Positions 45,101-56,750 of a stretch of DNA of 64,000 bases are shown here, piece by piece. The position numbers were made by a program, and so were the translations under genes. The stretch's first letter is position 1. The number at the start of each line of letters is the position of its first letter. A model generated the notes under the pieces. That model was not told where the DNA came from. It was given only the letters and a program-made list of their open reading frames with translations, and ran no database searches. Origin of the DNA: Tretioscincus oriximinensis (Eukaryota; Chordata; Lepidosauria; Squamata; Gymnophthalmidae); contig JAJVDF010000506.1 of assembly GCA_022410635.1 (NCBI GenBank), forward strand, positions 712,603 through 776,602. Direction: 5' to 3'.

Positions 45101-48100
45101 CAGAGAAATAGCCGTGTTAGTCTAGCAGAAAGTCCAGCAAAGGAGCTAGCAGCACTTTGAGACTAACTTGAGAAAAGTGGTTGGCATAAGCTTTCGTAGA
45201 CAGGTCTACTTCTTCAGATGCATCTGAAGAAGTAGACCTGTCTACGAAAGCTTATGCCAACCACTTTTCTCAAGTTAGTCTCAAAGTGCTGCTAGCTCCT
45301 TTGCAAGGCTTAGATTGACACCTGTTGTTTCTCGTTCTTTGTTACCTGCGTGTGTCCTCCACAGATTCCAAGGTACATCCTGACGCTGCATGAGCTCCTG
45401 GCTCACACACCCCACGAGCATGTGGAGAGGAACAGCCTGGACTACGCCAAATCCAAGCTCGAGGAGCTTTCCAGGTCAGATGGATTTCTCCCACACTCCC
45501 AGCTTGGGAAGGTTCTGCTGCATGTGCCACTGAGTGCAGAGAAGATCCCACAGGGGACAGAGGCCAAATAGGCCACCTAGGAAGCCAGGACAAGTAACCT
45601 AGGGAGAGCGGGCACTCAGCCTCCGCCTGGGCTGTCTCTTGCCACAGGGAACTGCCACCTGCATGGAAGCATAGAGCATGGCAGGTTGCTTATCCCATCT
45701 GCTCACTAGCCTCACTGCTATGCTGACAATACGTGGGGATCTCAGTTGGGGGAGGAAGGAAGGCAAGGGAGTCCAGAAGGGATTGGGTGCCCCTTGCAGC
45801 CATTAAAACATTGTGGGCATCTTTGCAGGATGGGACGCATGGCTTGGGCAGGGAGGAGGTGTGGCTGGGCAGAAGGTGAGGGGTGCATGTGTGCATGTAT
45901 GTGGTTCCCCCCAAAGGTCTCATATTGCAGTGTCCCAACCACAAATCTCCACCAAACAGAACCTCAAGATGATCCACGAAGGTGTTCAACAGTCGCCGTC
46001 CTTCATGGATCATCTTGAAGTCCAACAGTCTCTTTCATTTGTGGACCATCTACTTCTGGATTTGGCTCGATCTCTTGGAATATTTCATTTGGACTTTTTA
46101 TAATTTTTATGGACTTTTTAGATTTATTTTAGTTGTTATATGGCATTTACTCCAGTATATTTACTGCCACCGTGTAATATATTATACATTTTTGTACCTT
46201 GTTTGATTCTGCTGTTTCCCATTTTTTGTTCTGTTTGGTGGAGATTTGTGGTTGGGACATGAGCTCTAGTTCTCTTTTTTGGAACTTTGGTTGTTTGGTC
46301 ATATTGCAGTGTGGCAACTCTCAGGCAACCTTTCTAGGTCAACCATGTTGCTCCCTTTTCCACCTCCAGGGCTGTAGTTCGGGGCTCCTGAGCGTCTCCC
46401 TAGCTTTGCCCACACAGTTTCAAGCTGATCTGCCAAAGGATCTGAGGATTTTTTTGCCCCCTTTAGGGTGGGGATTTTGTGGAGATGCTTCTGCCCAGTG
46501 AGGAGCTTTGCAGGATTTTTGCCTTTGCAGTCATCCAAGAGTGGCAGCCCCCTCCACACAAACCTTTCTGCACCCTTAATGAATGCTGAAATTCGCACAT
46601 CCTTGTGTAATTGTCACGTTGGGGAGAAGCAGCCCACCATCTGCACTTGGGCAGAGACACTGTGTTCAGGATGTGTGAAGGGCACAACGACAGGACAGCA
46701 TCTGCTATTTTAGAAGTGCTGAGGTGGGAGAATGCACATTCCAAATGGGGCTGGGGGGCTGGGCAGGGAAACTTTCAAACCCCCCTCCCGTCCCCCTCCT
46801 GCCTCACCTGTTGTTTAGTGGGGAAGCCAGACCTTTCAACCAGGGGAGGTTGGACAGCCTCTGAGTGTGGCTGGAAGAAAACCTCTCAGCCTCCAGTCCT
46901 AGGTGGCAGCGGGGTGCCAGTCGAGGTGACACGAAATGGGTGGACTAGGGGTGGTTTGAGATGCCCCAGGACAGGAGGATGATTTTGGGGAAGTGGAGGA
47001 GCAGAAAAAAAGGCAGAGGGAAGCACAGTGCTGTGAGAGGCCAAGCGTGGGCTGCACCCGTTAGCAGGACATCTCTGGGGGGCCTTGAGAGAGCAGCGGG
47101 AGGCGGCCAATGATCCCTGTAGGTGTAAAAATGGAGGTTCTCTGACTGGAAGCACCCAAAGGGAATTTCGGAGGAGGGGAAGCGTAGGATTTCCCCCCCA
47201 AGAAAGTAGCAAGAATGCCTGCTGGCCTTTGCTAGGCATGCAGCAGTGACCCGAGCATCGGTGAGGGAGAGGGGGGACCCTGGGGACCCTCAGACTGTAT
47301 TGCAAGGACCCAGCTGCTGCTGTGTGGGCAAGGCTCTCCGAGGGTGTCGTGTGGGGTCCCAGGATTCTTTGTCAACCCTAGCCTCTGCTTCAGAGGCTGT
47401 CCATAAGAACGCAACATCCTTGAACCTTTGGATCAGGACTCCCTTTAAGGAACTTCTGTTTGATGGCATCCTGGTGCATTCCACATAGCGACATTGCCTT
47501 ACGAGCCCCTCCACAGGCTCAGCACCTGTAGATTTTCACCCAACCCCACAGTAGACTGGGACACAACAACAGATAGGCCTGACTTCTGTGGCGGGCGGGT
47601 GGATCACATATATTCTCTATGGGTACCTAAGAGCCATCATGATGAGAAGACGCCCCAAGTAAATAGCTACTAGGATGGATCACTTGATCCGGCCTCCAGG
47701 ATGGAGCAACAGGCAGGATTCCTGAAGTACCATCTGCAGGAAGTGGAGAACAGGAAAGAGACTTGTCTTTGCCTACTTGAGATGCCCAGGGGCAACTGGT
47801 GGGCCACTGGGTGAGGCAGAAAGCTGGACTAGATGGGATCTGGCCCCATTCAGCATGGTTCCTCTTATGACCTGCCATCTGCATGCTAGTGTAGACTAAT
47901 GCAGGTCCTGAATAGAGCCTGTCGTAGTCCATATTGGCATCTGGATGAGCCACTAGGTGGGACTAGGTGGGTTCTGGCCTGGTTCAGTAGGGCTCTGATG
48001 TTCTACTGCACTGTTGGTGTTGGCTTTTGCAGGATAATGCATGATGAAGTAAGTGAGACGGAGAACATACGGAAAAATCTGGCCATCGAACGAATGATTA

Positions 48101-51100
48101 TTGAAGGCTGTGAAATCCTCCTGGACACCAGCCAGACATTTGTTAGGCAAGGTACGTGTTGAAGTACTACCAGCCCCAGCCCAGTCCTTCCCGGCACCCA
48201 CATTCTCTGACCCCTTGTGCCAACCATGCCAAGTGATCAAGGCAACACTGCTTCCACATCTTGCACAGAGTTCTGGCTAAATATTCTGAGGGTCCCTTCA
48301 GCTGCTCACAGAATCTGGGAAGGAAGGGGGCAGTTGGCTGTGTGTATGGCACCCTTGGCCTATAGTGTTCTCTCTCTGTAGGCTCCCTGATCCAAGTGCC
48401 AATGTCTGAGAAGGGCAAGGTCACCCGTGGGCGCCTGGGGTCCCTGTCCCTGCGGAAAGAGGGGGAGCGGCAGTGCTTCCTGTTCTCCAAGCACCTGATC
48501 ATCTGCACCAGAGGCTCAGGAGGGAAACTGCATCTGACCAAGGTGAGCAGAGCTGGGAGGGAGAGCAGTGGAGCAGAGGAACCCATCCATGCACCCCTCC
48601 TGGGAGAAATAGTCTTCCAGGCTGTAATGCTGTTTAGCCCTGGGGCAGAAAATGACTTTCGTCTTCTGAAGAGAGGCTTCTTGGAGAAAGAGCCTCACAG
48701 TGCTTCCTGTGCCCTTGCTTTCCATAGAATGGGGTCATCTCCCTCATCGACTGCACCCTGGTGGAAGATACGGAGAGCACCGACGAAGATGGTAAGTGCC
48801 AGTTATGCTGCCAACAGGGCAGAACCTCTGTTCTTCATCCTGCTCTGCCTACATTAGGGGTTGGCGATAGAGGTGCAAACAGAAATTCTCATTGAAACCA
48901 GGGAAGCCAGTGCGCCCCTTGGAAGCCCTTCACTGTGCCAGCCCAAGCCCTGCTGAATGGGGCCAGTGCCCATCTAGTCCAGCCTTCTGTCTCACACGGT
49001 TGCCCACCCGTTGCCCCTGGGCATCTCAAGCAGAATATTGCAAAACTCTCACCTGTTCTTGATTCTTGGAATAGGAACTTGCCATCTATATGCTAGTTGT
49101 AGACTATGGCAGGCCCTGAATGGGGCCTGCCATAGCCTACACTGGCNTGTGCCTGAGCCAAGTAGGTTCTATCATAGTCTACACTGTCCCACTTATTGCC
49201 CCTGGACATCTCAAGCGGAAGAAGGCAAAACCCTCACCTGTTCTTGACTTCCTGCCAATGGCACTTCAGGAATCCTGCCTGTTGCTCCATCCCGAGATCC
49301 ATCCTAGTAATTTATACCCCATTGCTTCCATGAACTTGTCTAATACTNTCTTAAAGCTATCCAGGCTGTTAGCTCTCACCACCTTTTCTGTAAGTAAATT
49401 CCACAGATTGATGACCCACTGGGTGAAAAAATTCATTTGTCTGTCCTAATTCTTCTGTCCATCCGTTTCTAGGAGGCCCCCTCGTTCTAGTGTTGTGTGA
49501 CAGAGAAAATATTTTTTCTCTGTTCACCTTATCCATCTCGTGCACTATTTAGTCAGATCACTTCTTAAGCATCTTTCAAGGCTGAAGAGTCCCAGACATC
49601 GCAGCCTTGTTTCATAAGCAACTTTGTTCTAGCCCTTTCATCTTTCTTGATGCCCTTTTCTACACCTTCTCTAGTATTACAATATCTTTTCTGAGATGTG
49701 GTGACCATATCTGAGGATTGTGCAGACCTTAGACAAAAGCCACAAACTGGCACTTGGTCCTACTTACCCCTGGGTGATTGCTCCTGGCACTACACCCAAT
49801 TCTGGCATTTAACTGCTGCTTGCCATGCCCATTGGATCAAATTACTTCTGAACTTGGGTGAATCTCATATCTAATTCATGCAAGATTTCCAGCTGGGTCC
49901 CTTCCTGAGCCCCTGTGAAAGCATGAATAAGACCAAGCTCAGAACCCTCCAAGAAGAGTTCCTCATGGATGCCAAAGCCCCACGGCTGCCAGTTCTCCAG
50001 AATCCAGGATCTCAGAAGTCAGACTTTTCTGTCTGGCCATATTGCAGCCAATTTTGCCCTTGTTTTAGGGAAACTGGGTGACTGTGCCTTTTGATCTGGT
50101 ATCCTTGTTTCAGCACGCAAAGCAAGACTTTGCCCACTAAGCCCAGGAAACCGCAAAAGAATGTGCTTGNGTGGAGGATGGCGGCCAAGATGGTGGACGG
50201 CAGGGGCTGCCTAGGAAGCTCCACAACCTACAATTTAATATACGCCAGTGCATGGAACCTTTAGNCGTGTTCCTTGCTGAGTAATTTTGAAAAATGACTA
50301 AATTCAGAGGNGCATGGAGGAATCACAGATGGTGCCTGAGTTGGAAGATGCCAGAGAAGAATGACGGATGGAAAGGCAGCCCACACCCGGGTGCCCGTTT
50401 CCACGCGCGACTGCGGTAGTCAGGAGCTTCATTTTCACCTCACATGCGTGCCTGAGAGGGTGGCACTCAGGGGCTGACTGATCCAGAAAATTCAGTAGAA
50501 CTACCCATGTTGCCACTGAAACAGTCAGAAAGATAAAAAGTCAAGGAAATCCACTTGAAAATATTGTACAATTGGCATCTCTCTCTAAATATATTTCTCA
50601 GAGTCACAACAGTCTCTGAAAGCTCTGTGATTGGACAATATTTGGATCCATCCCAAGCCCTGGAGTAAGATCAACTGTATTCTAAAGCCAAGACCAGGCC
50701 AGCAGGTTGCCATGGAAACTGAACCCAGCCCAGGGAAGGAACACTACAGGAAGGGAGAANGAGAAACATGAAGAAGGGAGGGAGAGTAAACTAGACCCCC
50801 CCCTTGCATTAAACTCAGGCAGGAATGGAATTAGTCCACTAGTTACGCCATTCAACTGTCTCTCATCACAGAGTCTGGTCATAGGGAATGCTGGTGTGGG
50901 TGTCCTGGGCCTCAGCACCATCTATGGTGCTTCTGCCACAAGATGAAACACTTTTGAATCAGGGTTAACAGATAAAATCCAGGTTAGATCTTTAATGGGT
51001 GTGAAAAAGTGATTGAAAAATTAGTACAGAACAGCGTAGGAAATACTGATAGATGAACTGACAAGAGACCAAGGAAAGAAGGTATAGAGGTTGGCAAGCA

Positions 51101-54100
51101 AAGTGTGGAGCTCACTCTTTGATGCTTTCCCTTGTGCTGATGTAAGATTCTTATGGGGAAGGCTGCATGAGGAGGGGCTTAGCCAATTAGTTGCAATATG
51201 CTGGGCTATAAGGAACAGCAGAAAGTGGCTGCAGATGAAATTATTTTTCAGAGAAATTCTTCGTTATACTTTGCCGTGTGTCTGCTTGGTTTTCTTGCTT
51301 GTCTGCAAAGAATTCAGTTATAAAATAAACTTAGGCCACATCCGGACGAGGTTTTGCTACTCCTATGGCAGTTACCTCATGAGGAATCTGCCTCACGTTC
51401 TTATGTGGATTCAGTGATCCACTCTGTTTAAGTCCCGTGTGGTCATGGGCTTTGCAGATGGTAGAGTTGTGCAATCTTCATGGTGGGCACCTGCATGTCT
51501 CCGTTAAGAAGCCCGCCTGGTGTTCACAGGCGGGAGCAGGGAGGAAGAGAAGGGAGCGGGAACTGAGAACTCTGACGTGCAGGAGGAGGGGAGAGCAGCC
51601 AATCGGGAGGCAGCACATATGGTGAACTCACAGAGCTGCAAAACTAATGCTCGCTCTGGAATTGCAAGCTGAGTGGTGCATTGCGTGAGAGCAAGATGCG
51701 GTTGGATTATTCCAGATTTAAAATAAATTCTGGATTCAATCCACCCATCTGGATGTGGCCTTAACCCACGTCTTTACTTTTAACTCTTCTTCGGTTCACC
51801 TTCAGTCCTAAAAGACTCCCTGGACTAAACCTGATTCTTCAGGACTGAAGATTAACTAAAGGCTAAAGTGTGGCCTCTTGCTGCTGTTTAAGACACCTCC
51901 CCCCCCCGTTCTGTTTTCTCCTTCCCAATTATCAAGGGAAAGGATCCGGACAAGACATAGACCACCTTGACTTCAAGATCGTGGTGGAGCCGAAGGACGT
52001 CCCCTCCTACACCGTGATCCTTGTGGCCTCATCCAGGCAAGAGAAGGCAGCCTGGACCAGTGACATTAGCCAGGTGAGGGAGAGGCGCCAGGCACCGGGA
52101 TTAAAGCAGCAGGAGGGCATTAAGCCCCGGTCCTTGGGCTTTTGTGGCCCTCGGGTGAGAGGCTGAGATCACCTGCAATTCAACCGGGAGAATGGGAGAG
52201 CCTTGGACATGTGAAGGAGAGTTGAATCTCCAGGGAGAAACTCCAAAGGAGCCACCTGCATGGGCAGCACAGAGGTGCAAGGGGATTCCCCGGAGTGCCC
52301 TTAACCCAGCCCTGTCTCTTGTGCTACAGTGTGTGGATAATATCCGGTGCAACGGACTCATGATGAATGCCTTTGAGGAAAACTCCAAAGTCACCGTCCC
52401 GCAGATGATCAAGTGAGCAAACGCCTTGGAGACGTAGGATCCCATGAAGTAACCCAGGTGGCAAACCCTTCGCCCAATTGGTCAGGTGGTGGTAGTGAGG
52501 TTGTTTGTTAATTTACTAGGGGCTTAAGCCCATTCCCATTGCTACAACAGGACAGACATTCTATCTGCCACTCTCCCACTCACCTCACCACTGTTGGCAG
52601 CTGTGCCCCCAATCCCCTTCCTCTGCCTCCCTGCCACTTCTGGTCCCAGTTTTAAGCTCTGGCTTGGTAATGTTGTGCCCACCACCAATTTGGAGACAGC
52701 TTTTTCCGTCCATGATGTAAGTGGTCAACCAGTCACTTGCCTTCGAGATGGTGGGCACCAACGCTGTCCACTCACTTCGCTTAGAAGGCCAATCGCCATG
52801 ACGCACTTTAGTAACTAAGATTTGTTTATTTACATTTATATTTAATTATTTATATATTTTATTTATTTAATAAAAGCAGAATATACTGCAGATCAGTGAG
52901 TGGGGTGGGGAAGTTCTCAACCAAAGCCCTGGTGGCTCCAGGTACATACCAGGGCATCCAGTGAAGATGCTGAAGCACTAGAAGGGGGTGACTATTTCAT
53001 CTCCTGAGCAGGTTCTTCCCTGAATTCTGCCCGCTCTGTGGTGTAGAGGGGTAGATGGGAGGCAGCCGTGTGCCCTGGCAAGTGGTGATTGTGCTGCAGG
53101 GCAGCCAGGGGGTGTGGCGTGTGGTGCTCATGCCTCCCTGCCTTCTCCTTCCAGGTCGGACACCAGCCTGTACTGTGACGACGTGGACATCCGCTTCAGT
53201 AAAACCATGAATTCCTGCAAAGTCCTTCAGATCCGCTATGCCAGTGTGGACCGCCTCCTGGAGCGGCTGACCGACCTGCGGTTCCTCAGCATAGATTTCC
53301 TGAACACCTTCCTGCACTCCTACCGGGTCTTCACCACNGCCATCGTTGTCCTGGACAAGCTGATCACTATCTACAAGAAGCCAATCAGTGCCATCCCGGC
53401 AAGGTGAAGGGCCTGGCGTAGTGGGTGGCAGAGGGTGGGCATTCCAAAGGGGAGCCAAGCAGAGGGCTGCCAGGCCTGAGATTTTCCCTCTCTGCCTCCC
53501 GGGAATGGTGTGTTGGGAGCGAGGGGTGGCGTTGATCCTGGTAGTCACCAGGCTGGGATGTCAACTCAGCCTGAACTTTTTCCCAAGCCACAACTTTAAT
53601 CCGGCTCATGCCCTCTGTGAAAGAAAAGTTATGTCCCTGTAAGCACACCTGCAAGGTTTATTTTGTTTCATTTATTTATTTGCATTTCTATACTGCCCTG
53701 TAACCTGAAGATCTTGGGGTAGTGAACAGTAAAAACAACATATTTAAACCTAAAAGTAGGGAAAGGAGAGCTGGATGGTTTTTTTCCAACCAAAGGTCAG
53801 GTGAAAGTGAAGCGTCCTCAGAGTTTTCTAAATATATTCATAAGAACATAAGAACAGCAATACTGGATCAGGCCACAGCCCATCAAGTCCAGCATTCTGT
53901 GTCACACAGAGGCCCACCAGATGCACTGGGCAGTCCGAACAGAGGAAAGCAAAATATGCTCCTGTTCATGACTCCCTGCAAATGGTATTTCAGGAGTCCT
54001 GCCTGTTGCTCCATCCCGGAGGCAACATCCAGACATCCATCCTAGTATCCATTTATACCCTTGGTGTCCATAAACCTGTCTAGTCCTGTCTTGAAACTAT

Positions 54101-56718
54101 CCAAGTCATTAGCCACCACTACCTCTTCAGGAAATAAATTCCACAGACCGATGACCCTCTGGGTGAAAAAATACTTTCCTTTGTCTGTTCTCACTTTTCT
54201 ACCCAACAGTTTTAAGGAGTGCTCCCTAGTCCTAGTGTTGTGGGAGAGAGAAAACATTTTTTCTCTATTCACCCTGTCTCTCCCATGCATGATTTTGTAC
54301 AGTTCAATCAGATCACCCCTCAAACGTCTCCTTTCAAGGCTGAAGAGGCCCAGACGTTGCAGCCTTGCTTCGTAAGGGAGGTGCTCCAGACCCTTGATCA
54401 TTTTTGTTGCCCTTTTCTGCACCTTCTCCAGTTCCAAAATATCCCTCTTGAGATGTGATGACCAGAACTGAACACAGTATTCCAAATGTGGCCTCACCAC
54501 AGATTTATAAAGAGGCAAAACAACATTTGCTGACTAGTTTTCGATTCCTTTCCTAATTATTCCCAACATGGGATTTGCCTTTTTTGCTGCTGCTGCACAC
54601 TGGGTTGATATTTTCATTGAATTGTCCACCAACACCCCAAGATTCATTTCTTGCTCAGTCACAGAAAGCTTGGTTCCCATCAGGTGGTAGGAGTAGTTGG
54701 GGTTCTTTGCCCCAATATGCATGACCTTGCACTTGCTTAAGTTGAAGTGCATTTGCCACTTTGATGCCCAGTCACCCAATTTCAATAGATCACTCTGGAG
54801 TGCCTTACAATCATTTTCAGTTTTCACTTCCCTGTACAGTTTAGTGTCGTTAGCAAACTTAGCTACTTCACTATTTACCTCGGTATCCAGATCATTTATA
54901 AATATATTGAAAAGCAAGGGTCCCAGTACAGATCCCTGGGGTACCCCACTTCTTACCTCTTTCCACTCAGAGAACTGTCCATTTAATATTACTCTCTGTT
55001 TTCTATCTTTTAGCCAGTTTCCAATCCAGGACAAAATCTGTCCTCTTNTACCATGAGTATGGAGCTTTTTTAGAAGCCTTTGATGAGGGACTTTATCAAA
55101 AGCCTTCTGAAGATCTAGATAGACAATATCAACTGGATCCCCTTTATCTACATGTTTGTTAACACTCTCAAAGAATTCTAGCAAGTTAGTAAAGCAGGAT
55201 TTACCTTTGCAGAAGCCATGCTGAGTTTCATTCAACAATGTGTGCTTCTCCATGAGTTTAGTAATTTTGTCCTTAATTATGGTTTCCAACACTTTACCTG
55301 GAATTGATGTTAAACTGATGGGTCTATAATTTCCAGGATCACCCCGGGATCCTTTTTTGAAGATTAGTGTTACGTTAGCTACCCTCCAATCTACTGGTAC
55401 TATGCCTGATCTTAAGGAAAGATTAAATATTTTGGTTAGAAGTTCAGTAATTTTGCATTTGAGTCCTTTAAGAATTCTTGGGTGAATGCCGTCTGGCCCT
55501 GGGGATTTATAAATGCTCAGCTTATTAAGGCTAGCAAGGACCTCCTCCCTTGTTATCTCTATCCCGTTTAATTCCTCTGGTGCTCTTTCTGAGAAAACTA
55601 AATCTGTTGCGGGTAAATTCCCTCTGTCTTCTTCAGTGAAAACTGATGCAAAAAATTCATTTAACCTCAGAAACGTATAGAGATGGTTCGCTAGTCTAGG
55701 GGCTGCCACAAAGAAGGCCCTGTCTGAGTTCCCATCCTCTTTGCCACTGAGAGTCAGGAGGGCTTCCTCTGCAGATCTTAAGGCACAGGCAGGTGGATAT
55801 GGGAGAAGGCCTTCCTTAAGGTATTTGGGGCCCAAGTTATTTAGGCTTTTTAGAGTTAATACCTCGAATTGGGCTCCGTTGTTCTAGTCAGCAGTCTAGC
55901 TGTTACATTCTGCACCAGCTGCAGCTTCCAAACTGTTTTCAAGGGGAGCCCCAGACAGAGGGCAGTATTGTGACCAGATTGTCCCTGACCAGAAGTGGCC
56001 ATAACTGGCTAACCAGGCATACCTGGAAGGAGGCACTTCCAACATTTTCCTTTGTTCTTCACCAATTTCCCAGCTGGGACCCAACTACAGGTCCAAAAAT
56101 TTCTACTCAAATAGATTTGGGTGGTGAGAAATGTGGCCTTGTGATGTCATTTGCCATCAGATAGTCTTGAAATTCACAGAGAACTCTTCCTGCCTTCCCT
56201 TGGTGTCCCACCAAGGCCTTTCTTTTGGGCAGACCTGGTCCCATGCTGACCGCTAAATGCAGAAGGAAGGTAAAGCACAAATGCTTTGAGGGAAAAACAG
56301 AATGTTCCCTTAGGGGTTCAGAGCTCCACCCATTCAGTATAATGGCTGCTCAATAAATGCTGGGATTTTCTGTTTACAACCAGCTACGGTTAACAATCCT
56401 CAGTTGCAGTTGGGTTTTTCTGATGTTTCCAAGTTGGCACCTCTGAGTATCTTATCATGTGGGCACCAGCCTAGAGGTTCTCATGGGCAGCAATGCCCAG
56501 GTGCCTGTGGGCCTACTGATAGATCTGAATTGGAAGAAGGAAACAGTGGGCTTGGGTATATGTTTGGCAGCTTAATTATGGATTGACTCCAGGTTCATGT
56601 GGGCTGAAAAGCCACGTGGCTCCTACAGGACTGAAGGCAGACGGTCTTGTTGAGTCAGTGAAGGGGTGAGGCTGATGCTCAGTTCAGAGGAGGAGGAGGA
56701 GGAGAAGGAGAAGAAGAA

Positions 56719-56750
<32 letters not shown>

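Noticed and set aside
50165..51330. Possible start of a LINE (ggatggcggccaagatggtgg)
   Set aside because: It resembles a YY1-type L1 5' motif, but no L1 coding follows and no ends could be found. The stretch is otherwise featureless intron.
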